Shown one piece after another: positions 1 to 8,031 of a DNA stretch of 48,680 bases; the first letter of the stretch is position 1, and each line of letters starts with the position of its first letter. The translations under genes and the position numbers were made by a program. Source of the DNA: Frigoribacterium sp. Leaf8 (GTDB lineage: Bacteria; Actinomycetota; Actinomycetes; Actinomycetales; Microbacteriaceae); NCBI RefSeq assembly GCF_001421165.1, contig NZ_LMKB01000001.1, positions 450 to 49,129 on the forward strand. Direction: 5' to 3'. The notes beneath the pieces were generated by a model, which was not told the origin of the DNA, did no database searches, and saw only the letters and a program-made list of their open reading frames with translations.

Positions 1-24
1 TCCGGCCCGAGGTCTGGCGGCCGT

Positions 25-84
25 GAACCCGGTTTCGAACGACGCACCCAGAAGAATCGGGGTGCATCGTTCGGAACCGGGTTC
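25..84. repeat. Long near-perfect inverted repeat in the left intergenic region
   Basis: Arms of about 25 bp at 25-49 and 60-84 pair with two mismatches around a 10-nt loop. The element could be a bidirectional terminator for a gene ending left of the window. The rest of 1-305 holds no convincing gene: a 73-codon reading frame at 23-244 has no recognisable features or ribosome binding site. Confidence 0.6.
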
Positions 85-305
85 TTCGCGCACTGACGGC
101 CGGGGGTCAGGAGACGCGGCGGGGGTGACGAGCGCCGTGCTCACCGCGCCCGTCACCTCCGCGTCTGCCCGGCAGCTGACGACCACCGCAGACACGACTC
201 GTGACCCTCGGTCTGGGGTCACCGCTTTCAATTCAAGCGCATAGAGTTCGAGGGGTGCCGTCGGTGGCACGAAACCTCGATCCCGAGCCCCCCGGACTGG
301 ACGCC

Positions 306-890
306 ATGTCTCTTGCACCTGCGCCACCCGTGGGGACCGAGCGCTCCGACGACGACCTCCTCGTCCTCGTCGCCGAAGGCAACCAGCAAGCCTTCGCGGT
401 CTTCTACGACCGGACGGCTGCCCGTGTCCTCGGACTGGTCCGTCGCATCCTGGTCGATCCGGCGCAGTCCGAGGAGGTCACGCAGGAGATCTTCCTGGAG
501 GCCTGGCAGACCGCCGGGCGCTTCGATCCCGCGCGTGGCAAGGCATCGTCGTGGCTGCTCACGATGGCGCACCGCCGCGCCGTCGACCGGGTGCGCGCCT
601 CCCAGTCCTCACGCGACCGCGACCTCGCGGTCGGTGCCAAGGAATTCGTCGACGCACGGGACGACGTGGCGGAGACGGCCGAGACCCGGGTCGAGCACGA
701 GCGAGTGACGAAGGCCATGCGCACCTTGACCGACCTGCAGCAGCAAGCCCTCGAGCTGGTGTACTTCGGCGGGCTGAGCCACAGCGAAGCTGCCCGGGAG
801 GCCGGGGTCGCCATCGGGACGATGAAGACCCGCATCCGCGATTCCCTGATCACCCTCCGTCGACTGATCGCAGAAACGGAAGCGGCCTGA
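306..890 (+). CDS. sigK: ECF RNA polymerase sigma factor, SigK-like
   Basis: An extracytoplasmic-function sigma factor of 194 residues that would direct RNA polymerase to a stress regulon. Region 2 contains the FYDRTAARVLGLVRRIL stretch, followed by a DPAQSEEVTQEIFLEAW helix and the WLLTMAHRRAVDRVR helix. Region 4 (LQQQALELVYFGGLSHSEAA, then GTMKTRIRDSL) is the helix-turn-helix that reads the -35 element. The wording of region 2 is close to actinobacterial SigK. The ATG at 306 was preferred over an in-frame GTG at 201, because the extra 35 residues resemble no sigma N-terminus. SigK normally has a partner RskA anti-sigma gene; here the next gene, 58 bp downstream, is a DUF4396 membrane protein, so the cognate anti-sigma factor is not evident. 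Confidence 0.9.
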   Translation: MSLAPAPPVGTERSDDDLLVLVAEGNQQAFAVFYDRTAARVLGLVRRILVDPAQSEEVTQEIFLEAWQTAGRFDPARGKASSWLLTMAHRRAVDRVRASQSSRDRDLAVGAKEFVDARDDVAETAETRVEHERVTKAMRTLTDLQQQALELVYFGGLSHSEAAREAGVAIGTMKTRIRDSLITLRRLIAETEAA

Positions 891-948
891 CCGACTCATC
901 CCCCGGGATCGGGCCGGAGGCACGTGCCGAGCAGATCGGCGACGAGCA

Positions 949-1749
949 GTGGGCCTCACGACGTTCTCGTCGACGTCGACGCTCGGCATCGTCAGGGTGT
1001 TGGGTCGATGGATGGTCGCCGCCTCACCTGTCCTGACCGTCGGCGCGTTCCCCGTCGGGTTCACGTTCCTCTCGTGGACCTTCATCGCCATCGGTGTCGT
1101 CTGCGCGGTCGGCGTCGCGGTAGACGTGGCCCGTCGCCCACAGCCGATGGCCGTGATGAACGTGGTGTGGCCCATGACGATGCTGTTCGGCGGGCTCGCG
1201 TGGCTGCTGTTCTACCGTCGGACCGCGCGCGCCGCCCTGCGAGGACTGAGCCAGGACGAGCGCGGGAGTTCGATGGCGGTCTCCGTCGCCACGGGTACCA
1301 GCCATTGCGGCGCGGGTTGCGCGATCGGCGACCTCGTCGCAGAGTTCGCCCTCGTCGCCTTCCCCGTCATCGGCGTCGTCGTCGGCCGGGGCACCCTGTA
1401 CGACGACGAGATCTTCGCCGGCTGGATCATCGACTTCGTCCTCGCTTTCGCTCTCGGGATCGTGTTCCAGTACTTCTCGATCGCCCCGATGCGCGGCCTC
1501 GGCCTCCGAGCCGGCATCGTGGCCGCCCTCAAGGCCGACGCCCTGTCGATCTCGGCGTGGCAGGTCGGAATGTACGGGGTCATGGCGCTGGCCCAGTTCC
1601 TCGTCCTGCCCTCACTCTTCGGCGGGCGCGCGGACGTCGTCAGCCCGGAATTCTGGTTCGTCATGCAGATCGCCATGCTCGCCGGGTTCGCGACCTCCTA
1701 TCCCGTCAACTGGTTCCTCATCAGGTCGGGCGTGAAAGAAGCGATGTGA
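949..1749 (+). CDS. DUF4396-type integral membrane protein
   Basis: 266 residues with about six hydrophobic segments. The SHCGAGCAIGD motif near residue 120 (His, Cys, Cys, Asp) is the hallmark I associate with the DUF4396 family, whose function is not established; metal or thiol chemistry in the membrane is only a guess. It follows the SigK-like gene by 58 bp on the same strand and may be its target or co-transcribed partner. The GTG at 949 gives the longest protein. An in-frame ATG at 1012 would remove 21 residues and still leave the membrane core intact, so the exact start is uncertain. Confidence 0.75.
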   Translation: MGLTTFSSTSTLGIVRVLGRWMVAASPVLTVGAFPVGFTFLSWTFIAIGVVCAVGVAVDVARRPQPMAVMNVVWPMTMLFGGLAWLLFYRRTARAALRGLSQDERGSSMAVSVATGTSHCGAGCAIGDLVAEFALVAFPVIGVVVGRGTLYDDEIFAGWIIDFVLAFALGIVFQYFSIAPMRGLGLRAGIVAALKADALSISAWQVGMYGVMALAQFLVLPSLFGGRADVVSPEFWFVMQIAMLAGFATSYPVNWFLIRSGVKEAM

Positions 1750-1851
1750 TCCGATGCAGACCTCGACGCCGCACACGAACGCTCGGCCCGGGGGCTGGCG
1801 CCCGCGCTCGTTCCGTCGCACACTGGTGCCCAGCGAACGAGAGGACTCGTC

Positions 1852-2238
1852 ATGAGCGACACCGTGGTCGATCAGTACATCGCGGGGTTCCCGCCCGAGA
1901 GACGCGAAGCGCTCGAACGGGTGAGGCGGGCCATCCACGCCGGGTGCACCGGCGGCGTCGAGAGCCTGCGGTACGGCATGCCGGCCATCCGCTTCGAGGA
2001 CGGGCAGACGCTCTACTTCGCAGCCTGGACGCGCCACCTCGGCATCTACCCCGTGCCCCGGTTCGACGAAGCCCTCGAAGGCGACGTCTCCCCTCACCGA
2101 CGCGCCAAGGACACCGTCGCCTTCGGCTGGGGCCGCCCCGTCCCCGACCAACTGGTCGAGCGGATCAGCCGCGCGATCGCGTGCGGCGCGGCGACGATCG
2201 TGGACGCGCCTCCCCCGGCGTTCGCCGTCACCCGCTGA
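1852..2238 (+). CDS. DUF1801 (YdhG/IDI-like) domain protein
   Basis: 128-residue soluble protein. The pattern DQYIAGFPPERREALERVR, then LRYGMPAIRF, a central HLGIYPVP strand and a final FGWGRPVP segment is typical of the DUF1801 fold. Members of this family are small cytoplasmic proteins; some are annotated as iron chaperone-like, but the role is not proven. A GAGAGGA ribosome binding site about 10 nt upstream supports the ATG at 1852. The flanking genes give no functional hint. Confidence 0.8.
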   Translation: MSDTVVDQYIAGFPPERREALERVRRAIHAGCTGGVESLRYGMPAIRFEDGQTLYFAAWTRHLGIYPVPRFDEALEGDVSPHRRAKDTVAFGWGRPVPDQLVERISRAIACGAATIVDAPPPAFAVTR

Positions 2239-2310
2239 CGGATCCACGCACCCCACTGACGCCCCCTCCGCACTCCTCCGAGCCGCGGCGCCCGCCACCG
2301 CTCGTCGCGA

Positions 2311-2355
2311 CGCGTCGCGTCGCGTCGGGTCGGGTCGGGTCGGGTCGGGTCGGGT
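2311..2355. repeat. 5-bp tandem repeat CGSGT, nine units
   Basis: Three CGCGT units are followed by six CGGGT units without interruption, in the intergenic region between the DUF1801 and DUF4190 genes. It is noncoding and about 85 bp upstream of the next start codon. Slippage could change its copy number. Confidence 0.85.
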
Positions 2356-2441
2356 CCCGCCAGCCGATCACCCGGCCTTCACGGTCCGAAAGTCGCTAGC
2401 TTCGACGAGAAATGCTCACCCCGATTCTGAGGAGACCCGAC

Positions 2442-2741
2442 ATGACCGACGCCACCCCCTACCCCGGCCCTGGCACCACCGGCCCCGCCACGACGACCAA
2501 GAAGACGATGGGCGTCCTGTCGCTCGTCTTCGGCATCGTCAGCATCGTCTTCTGCCTCTTCCTGCCGGTGCTGTGGATCCTCCTCGCCATCGCCGCCGTG
2601 GTGCTCGGCTTCCTGTCGCGCAAGCGCGAGCCCGCCGCCCGCACCATGGCGACGGTCGGCATCGTGCTCGGCTTCATCGGCATCGTGGCCAACATCGGCT
2701 CGATGGTCGCTGGCGCGCTGATCATGACCCAGGGCCTCTAG
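2442..2741 (+). CDS. DUF4190-type small membrane protein
   Basis: 99 residues: a Pro/Thr-rich N-terminus of about 25 residues, then two hydrophobic hairpins (GVLSLVFGIVSIVFCLFLPV and a following TM, then GIVLGFIGIVANIGSMVAGA). This is the DUF4190 layout, in which a TTKKTMGVLSL-like lead-in precedes the membrane core. The function of the family is unknown. The ATG at 2442 was chosen because a GAGGAGA Shine-Dalgarno sequence lies 7 nt upstream; the in-frame ATG at 2412 lacks one. Confidence 0.8.
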   Translation: MTDATPYPGPGTTGPATTTKKTMGVLSLVFGIVSIVFCLFLPVLWILLAIAAVVLGFLSRKREPAARTMATVGIVLGFIGIVANIGSMVAGALIMTQGL

Positions 2742-2910
2742 CCCGCACGACGACCCGGACGAGTGGTCGCCGATCGTCCTCCGCCACGATGGCGGGCACG
2801 ATCCGCGGCCACTCGTCCGCTGCGTCCGGGCCCGTACCCCGAACGCGCCGCGTCGGCGGAGGCGGTCCGGCGTAGCGTCCAGGGCACCCCAGAACCAGAG
2901 AGGACCCCGC

Positions 2911-3810
2911 ATGACCCGCGACCAGTACACCTTCTCCGACCCGCGCACGCTCTACCCCACGATCAGCCCCGAGGTGCAGCACCAGGACGAGCCCGGCCTG
3001 CAGTCGCAGATGACGCCCGTCCCCGACCTCGGCGAGGAGACCTACCGCGGCACGGGACGCCTGCAGGGGCGCAAGGCCCTCATCACGGGTGCCGACTCGG
3101 GCATCGGCGCCGCCGTCGCGATCGCCTACGCCCGCGAGGGTGCCGACGTCGCCCTGAACTACCTGCCGAGCGAACAGTCCGACGCCGACCACGTCATCGC
3201 GCTCGTCGAGGCCGCGGGGCAGAAGGCCGTGGCCCTCCCCGGGGACCTGACCAGCGCCTCCTTCTGTCGCGAACTGGTGCAGAAGGCGGTCGACGGACTC
3301 GGCGGCCTCGACGCCGTCGTCAACGTCGCCGGCAAGCAGGTCTGGCACGAGGACATCGCCGACATCACCGACGAGCAGTTCGACCTGACCTTCCGCACCA
3401 ACGTCTACGCCCCGTTCTGGATCGTCAAGGCCGCCGTGCCGCACCTCGCCCCCGGCTCGACGATCATCAACACCGCCTCGGCCGAGGCCCACACGCCCGC
3501 GCCCGACCGCCTCGACTACGCCGCCACCAAGGGTGCGGTCAACAACCTGTCGAAGGGCATGGCGCAGCAGCTCATCACGAAGGGCATCCGCGTCAACGTC
3601 GTCGCGCCCGGCCCGACCTGGACCGTGCTGCAGGTGACCGACGGCGTCGACCCCGAGTCGCTGCCCGAGTTCGGCTCGAGCGAGGCCCCGCTCGGTCGCG
3701 CCGGCCAGCCCGCCGAGCAGGCCCCGGCCTACGTGTTCCTCGCCTCGGCCGAGTCGAGCTTCGTCTCGGGCGAGACGCTCAACGTCAACGGCGGCATGGT
3801 CTCGCCGTAG
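2911..3810 (+). CDS. SDR family oxidoreductase (YghA-like)
   Basis: NAD(P)-dependent short-chain dehydrogenase of 299 residues with the long N-terminal extension (about 50 residues, ending PDLGEETYRGTGRL) typical of the YghA/general-stress SDR group. The cofactor motif TGADSGIG is at 59-66, the structural NVAG at 138-141, catalytic Ser190, and the YAATK pair Tyr203/Lys207. The C-terminus ends in the usual NVNGGM. The physiological substrate is unknown; related proteins are annotated as aldehyde reductases or glucose dehydrogenase-like. An AGAGAGGA ribosome binding site precedes the ATG. It is followed by a strong terminator and converges on the UvrA-like gene. Confidence 0.9.
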   Translation: MTRDQYTFSDPRTLYPTISPEVQHQDEPGLQSQMTPVPDLGEETYRGTGRLQGRKALITGADSGIGAAVAIAYAREGADVALNYLPSEQSDADHVIALVEAAGQKAVALPGDLTSASFCRELVQKAVDGLGGLDAVVNVAGKQVWHEDIADITDEQFDLTFRTNVYAPFWIVKAAVPHLAPGSTIINTASAEAHTPAPDRLDYAATKGAVNNLSKGMAQQLITKGIRVNVVAPGPTWTVLQVTDGVDPESLPEFGSSEAPLGRAGQPAEQAPAYVFLASAESSFVSGETLNVNGGMVSP

Positions 3811-3827
3811 CCCGACCGACGACGGAA

Positions 3828-3865
3828 CCGAGGAGGCGCGGGTCGGCTGGACCGCGCCTCCTCGG
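3828..3865. terminator. Bidirectional terminator-like hairpin between convergent genes
   Basis: A perfect 14-bp stem (3828-3841 with 3852-3865) and a 10-nt loop lie between the SDR and UvrA-like stop codons. Each arm carries one copy of GGAGGCGCG, in opposite orientation. There is no long T-tract, so this is terminator-like by position and stem rather than a classic Rho-independent site. Confidence 0.7.
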
Positions 3866-3884
3866 GTCAGCGGCCCCCGGCGGC

Positions 3885-6353
3885 TCAGGCGGGCAGCGCC
3901 GCCGCGAGGTACGGCGCGGTGCGACTACCGGTGGCTCCGGCCACCTGTTCGGGAGTCCCGACGGCGAGCACGCGCCCGCCCGCGTCCCCTCCGCCGGGGC
4001 CCAGGTCGATGACGTGGTCGGACGCCGCCACGACGCCCATGTGGTGCTCCACCACGACGACCGTGTTGCCCGCGTCGACGAGCAGCTGCAACTGGGTGAC
4101 GAGCAGCTCGACGTCGGCGGGGTGCAGGCCCGTCGTGGGCTCGTCGAGCAGGTAGAGCGTGTGGCCCGAGCGTGCCCGCTGCAGTTCGGTCGCGAGCTTG
4201 ATGCGCTGCGCCTCGCCGCCCGAGAGTTCGGTGGCCGGCTGACCGAGTCGCAGGTAGCCGAGCCCGACCTGCCGCAACGTCTCGAGGGCCCGGGAGGCGC
4301 TGGTCACCTCGGCGAGGAACGTCGCCGCCTCGTCGACCGTCATCGCGAGCACGTCCGCCACGGTCGCGCCGTGCCAGGTGACCTCGAGCGTCTCGGCGTT
4401 GTAGCGGGCTCCGTGGCACTCGGGGCACGGCGAGTAGCTGCCGGGCAGGAAGAGCAGTTCGACCGAGACGAACCCCTCGCCCTGGCAGACCTCGCAGCGG
4501 CCCCCGGCGACGTTGAACGAGAAGCGTCCGGCGCCGTAGCCCCGGGCCCGTGCCTCGTCGGTCGCGGCGAAGGCCTGGCGCACCGCGTCGAACAGGCCCG
4601 TGTACGTCGCGAGGTTCGACCGCGGAGTCCGGCCGATCGGCTTCTGGTCGACCTGCACGACGCGGTCGACCCGCTCGTGGCTCGTCGCCGTCTCGGCGAG
4701 CACGCCGCCGACCAGCGTCGACTTGCCCGAGCCCGACACCCCCGTGACCGCGGTCAGCACGCCCAGCGGCAGGTCGACGTCGACGCCGTCGAGGTTGTGC
4801 CGGGTGACGCCACGCAGTTCGAGGGTGGCGGTCGGTTCGCGGCGGACGGGCGACCCGCCCTGGGCGCGACCGGCGGCGGAGGGGTCGAGGAACCGCCTCG
4901 TGACGGAGTCGGCGACCCCGGCGAGCCCGGCGACGGGCCCGCTGTAGAGCACCGCGCCTCCTTGGCTGCCGGCCCCCGGGCCGACGTCGACGACCCAGTC
5001 GGCGCGACGCACGATGCTCATGTCGTGCTCGACGACGAACACCGAGTTGCCGCTCGCCCGCAGCCGCTCGAGCACCTCGACGAGGGACTCGGCGTCGGCG
5101 GGGTGCAGGCCGGCGCTCGGCTCGTCGAGCACGTAGACGACGCCGAACAGGCCCGAGCGCAGCTGGGTCGCGATGCGGAGACGCTGCATCTCGCCCGGCG
5201 ACAGGGTCGGCGTCGCGCGGCCGAGGCTGAGGTACCCGAGCCCGAGGTCGGCGAGCACGGTCGTCCGGGCCAGCAGGTCGGAGGCGATGCGGACGGCGAC
5301 CTCGGTGACCTCGCCCGACGACGCGTTCGACACCGCCGCCGACGCACTCGTCAGGGTCACCGTCGGCCGCAGGACGTCGCCCAGCTCGGCGATCGGCAGG
5401 GCGTTGAGCTCGGCGATCGTCCGGCCGGCGAAGGTCACGGCGAGCGCCGCCCGGGTCAGGCCGCTGCCGCCGCAGAGCGAGCAGGGACCGCTCTCGACGT
5501 ACTGCAGCACCTTCGTCCGCTGGGTCTCGCTCTGCGAGTCGGCGAGGGTGTGCAGGACGAAGGCGCGGGCGCTCCAGAAGCGGCCCTTGTACGGCTTGGC
5601 GACGCGGTCGCGCTGGGGGGTCACCTCGACGACGGGCTGCTCCTCGGTGTAGAGCAGCCAGTCGCGATCGGCCTGCGGCAGGTCACGCCAGGGGCGGTCG
5701 ATGTCGTAGCCGAGCACGCTCGTGACGTCGCGGAGGTTCTTGCCCTGCCAGGCTCCCGGCCAGGCGGTGATCGCGCCGTCGCGGATGCTCAGGTCGGGGT
5801 CGAGGACGGCGGACGCCTCGGTCACCTCGTGCGCGATGCCGAGCCCGTGGCAGCGCGGGCAGGCCCCCGCGACCGTGTTCGGCGAGAACGAGTCGGACTC
5901 GAGCCGGTCGGCCCCCGCGGGGTAGCTGCCGGCCCGCGAGTAGAGCATCCGCATCGAGTTCGACAGGGTGGTCAGGGTGCCGACGGTCGACCGCGAGCTC
6001 GGCGCGCCGCGGCGCTGCTGCAGGGCGACCGCCGGGGGCAGGCCGGTGATCTCGTCGACGTGAGGGGCGCCGCCCTGGGCGATCAGCCGCCGCGCGTAGG
6101 GGGCGACGGACTCGAAGAAGCGGCGCTGCGCCTCGGCGAAGATCGTGCCGAAGGCCAGCGACGACTTACCCGAGCCCGAGACTCCCGTGAACGCGACGAT
6201 GCTGTCTCGCGGGACGTCGACGTCGACCGCGCGCAGGTTGTTCTCGCGAGCGCCGCGGACGCGGACGAAACCGCGGGCGTGGACGTCCGCGGGTGTGTCG
6301 GTGGGGGCGTCGGCGGGGGCGTCGGGCACGTCGGGAGGGGCGTTGTCGGGCAT
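3885..6353 (-). CDS. UvrA-like ABC ATPase (short, UvrB-domain-lacking type)
   Basis: 822 residues with two UvrA-type ABC ATPase halves. Walker A motifs GVSGSGKSS (57-65) and GVSGSGKST (about 537), signatures LSPGEMQRLRIA and LSGGEAQRIKLA, and Walker B motifs VYVLDEPSAGLHP and LYLLDEPTTGLHP are all present. Zinc-finger cysteines appear as CPRCHG, CSLCGG, CEVCQG and CPECHG. Canonical UvrA is about 950-1000 residues, so this is the shorter class found as an extra copy in many actinobacteria. Relatives include DrrC-like self-resistance proteins thought to remove intercalators from DNA. A role in repair or drug tolerance is inferred. The N-terminus has an acidic/proline-rich tail of about 25 residues. 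It is divergent from a nuclease-like gene. Confidence 0.88.
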   Translation of the reverse strand: MPDNAPPDVPDAPADAPTDTPADVHARGFVRVRGARENNLRAVDVDVPRDSIVAFTGVSGSGKSSLAFGTIFAEAQRRFFESVAPYARRLIAQGGAPHVDEITGLPPAVALQQRRGAPSSRSTVGTLTTLSNSMRMLYSRAGSYPAGADRLESDSFSPNTVAGACPRCHGLGIAHEVTEASAVLDPDLSIRDGAITAWPGAWQGKNLRDVTSVLGYDIDRPWRDLPQADRDWLLYTEEQPVVEVTPQRDRVAKPYKGRFWSARAFVLHTLADSQSETQRTKVLQYVESGPCSLCGGSGLTRAALAVTFAGRTIAELNALPIAELGDVLRPTVTLTSASAAVSNASSGEVTEVAVRIASDLLARTTVLADLGLGYLSLGRATPTLSPGEMQRLRIATQLRSGLFGVVYVLDEPSAGLHPADAESLVEVLERLRASGNSVFVVEHDMSIVRRADWVVDVGPGAGSQGGAVLYSGPVAGLAGVADSVTRRFLDPSAAGRAQGGSPVRREPTATLELRGVTRHNLDGVDVDLPLGVLTAVTGVSGSGKSTLVGGVLAETATSHERVDRVVQVDQKPIGRTPRSNLATYTGLFDAVRQAFAATDEARARGYGAGRFSFNVAGGRCEVCQGEGFVSVELLFLPGSYSPCPECHGARYNAETLEVTWHGATVADVLAMTVDEAATFLAEVTSASRALETLRQVGLGYLRLGQPATELSGGEAQRIKLATELQRARSGHTLYLLDEPTTGLHPADVELLVTQLQLLVDAGNTVVVVEHHMGVVAASDHVIDLGPGGGDAGGRVLAVGTPEQVAGATGSRTAPYLAAALPA

Positions 6354-6442
6354 CCGGTCGATGCTACGGGTGTCCGACGGAGTCGGCCCGGGTGCCGGTG
6401 GCCCGGCGGGGTGCCGGTGCGGTGTCGGCGGGGTGTCGGCGG

Positions 6443-6538
6443 GCTGCGGGGCTGCGGAGCTGCGGGGCTGCGGAGCTGCGGGGCTGCGGAGCTGCGGGGC
6501 TGCGGGGCTGCGGGGCTGCGGGGCTGCGGGGCTGCGGG
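6443..6538. repeat. 12-copy tandem repeat of GCTGCGGR
   Basis: Twelve uninterrupted 8-bp units (GCTGCGGG or GCTGCGGA, alternating in the first part) fill the divergent region between the UvrA-like gene start (6353) and the nuclease-like gene start (6566). The bases upstream, about 6410-6440, contain further degenerate GGTGTCGGC units. The period of 8 is not a multiple of 3, which fits a noncoding repeat. Its position could affect promoter spacing. Confidence 0.92.
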
Positions 6539-6565
6539 CCGAGTGTCGGTGGCCCGTCGTAGCGT

Positions 6566-7819
6566 GTGCGCGTGCCCGAGCCGATCGCCGCCTGGTGGGC
6601 GCGACGCCGGTCGTCGCGCGGCCTCGCCGTGCCCTACCCCGTGGGCAGCTACCGCGAGGCGTGGGCGTCGTACCCGGTGCTCGTGCGGCAGTACCGGCCC
6701 GAACACAACGGCGGCATCGTGCTCAGCCAGATCCCGCCCGCGGCCGACGTGTGGCTGTGCTGGCTCTGCGACGCGGGCCACGTCTTCGTCGCCACCCCCG
6801 ACGAACAGCGGCACCGGCCCGGGCGCGAGCGCCGGCGGTCGTCGTGGTGCCCCGAGTGCAGCGAGCTCGCCGCTCCGCGCGCCCTGCCGATGAGACCGCC
6901 GATGGCACCCGCGGCGGCGGTCCGCGCACAGGCCGAGGGCATGCCGGCGCAGGGCGCGAGCGCACCGGGCCAGGCCCGGCCGGCACCGGGCGATGCCGGG
7001 ACGGCGTCCGGCCAGGCCTGGGCGGCCCAGACCGCAGGAGGCGCGGTGCCGGCGGCCACGTCACCCCCGCCCCGGCGTCGCCGCGGCTCGAGCACGGGTC
7101 TGCCGTCGACGACGCCGCGCGCGGAGGCGAGCCGCAGTCCCGAGCCCTCCCGCGCCTCCCCCACCTCGCCGCTAGTCAGCCACATCCCCACCGAGCGTGC
7201 CTCCCCGTCCACCGGCGCCTCCCGCACCGAGCATGCCTCCCCGCCCACCGGCGCCTCCCGCACCGAGCTCGCCTCCCCGGCCATCAGTGGCTCCCGCACC
7301 GAGCGCTCCTCCCCGCCGGCCCGCGCCCCTCGGCCGACCCGCGCCTCCCGGCCGGTGTGCGACAAGACGCCGGCCCTGCCGACCGGTACGCCTTTCGTCA
7401 GCGCGTGTGCCCCGAAGCCGGCGTCGGCGGTCGAGGCCGAGCTGCGAGCCGGACTGACGGCCCGGCTCGAGTTCGAGCCCGGTCTGAACGCGGTGCGGGT
7501 CGGGCGTCCGTTCTTCGACCACGTCGAGGTGTGGCCCGACATCGTGCTGAGCGAGCTGCGGGTCGCGATCGAGTACGACTCGACCGGCCGGCACGGGCTC
7601 GAGCACGTCGGGCACCGCGAGACCGCCGACCGCCGCAAGGACGCCGCCCTGCGGGCCGCCGGCTGGGAGGTCGTGCGGCTCCGGACCGGAAAGTTGCCCC
7701 CGCTCGGCCCCCACGACCTGCAACTCTCGGGGCTGACGCGGCAGACGGTGCCCCTGCTGCTCGACGAGCTGCGTGCCATCCGCGGCCCGCTGCTCGTCGA
7801 CGCCTACCTGCGCCGCTGA
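6566..7819 (+). CDS. Zinc-ribbon plus PD-(D/E)XK/Vsr-like endonuclease-fold protein
   Basis: 417 residues. The N-terminal part (about 45-100) has NGGIVLSQIP, Cys65 and Cys68, Gly-His at 71-72, and CPEC at 95-98, the layout of the probable zinc-ribbon domain PF14311/DUF4379. The C-terminal 100 residues read EVWPDIV (Asp325), VAIEYDSTGRH (Glu336, Asp338), then DRRKD and a GWEVVRLR strand. That pattern matches the Vsr/DUF559 class of restriction-endonuclease fold. Between them is a Pro/Ser/Ala-rich linker with four 36-bp repeats. DNA cleavage or mismatch processing is inferred from fold only. The start is GTG 6566 or GTG 6572. It is divergent from the UvrA-like gene and convergent with a GIY-YIG-like gene. 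Confidence 0.78.
   Translation: MRVPEPIAAWWARRRSSRGLAVPYPVGSYREAWASYPVLVRQYRPEHNGGIVLSQIPPAADVWLCWLCDAGHVFVATPDEQRHRPGRERRRSSWCPECSELAAPRALPMRPPMAPAAAVRAQAEGMPAQGASAPGQARPAPGDAGTASGQAWAAQTAGGAVPAATSPPPRRRRGSSTGLPSTTPRAEASRSPEPSRASPTSPLVSHIPTERASPSTGASRTEHASPPTGASRTELASPAISGSRTERSSPPARAPRPTRASRPVCDKTPALPTGTPFVSACAPKPASAVEAELRAGLTARLEFEPGLNAVRVGRPFFDHVEVWPDIVLSELRVAIEYDSTGRHGLEHVGHRETADRRKDAALRAAGWEVVRLRTGKLPPLGPHDLQLSGLTRQTVPLLLDELRAIRGPLLVDAYLRR
7190..7333 (+). repeat. Four in-frame 36-bp repeats in the nuclease-gene linker
   Basis: Units start at 7190, 7226, 7262 and 7298. The first two are nearly identical and the last two are diverged. Each encodes a 12-residue unit of the type TERASPSTGASR. 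The length is a multiple of three, so copy-number change would keep the frame. Confidence 0.85.
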
Positions 7820-7873
7820 GTACGGCGCGCCCCCGGGCGGCAGGGCCGGGCGGGCGGGCGGGACCACGACACG

Positions 7874-7933
7874 GCACCGCGTTTCGTGCACGGCACTCGA
7901 TCTCGTCGCGGTGCGCTGCACGAAACACGGTGC
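7874..7933. terminator. Inverted repeat between convergent nuclease-like genes
   Basis: Arms 7874-7890 and 7917-7933 pair at 16 of 17 positions around a 26-nt loop. A second small perfect palindrome (ACGTTC-A-GAACGT, 7935-7947) follows directly. Position between two convergent stops suggests a bidirectional terminator. A protein-binding site is also possible. Confidence 0.55.
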
Positions 7934-7965
7934 GACGTTCAGAACGTGGTGTCACGCGACCCCCG

Positions 7966-8029
7966 GGCCAGCCAGGCTAGCCAGGCCAGGCGGGCCGGCC
8001 AGGCCAGGTGGGCCAGCCAGGCCAGTCGG
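7966..8029. repeat. GCCAG-rich imperfect repeat tract
   Basis: Imperfect GCCAGGC and GCCAGCC units fill the space up to the stop codon of the GIY-YIG-like gene. Nothing else is visible in the tract. Confidence 0.6.
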
Positions 8030-8031
8030 GC

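Noticed and set aside
23-244. 73-codon plus-strand frame at the left edge
   Set aside because: No ribosome binding site, no recognisable composition, and it runs through a long palindrome.
6443-6538. Possible CRISPR array
   Set aside because: Units are 8 bp with no spacers, and no cas genes are present in the window.
2763-6893. A 1376-codon open frame on the plus strand across the UvrA-like gene
   Set aside because: It is the complement-strand shadow of a clear UvrA-family gene; the translation is Arg/Pro/Gly-rich with no domain.
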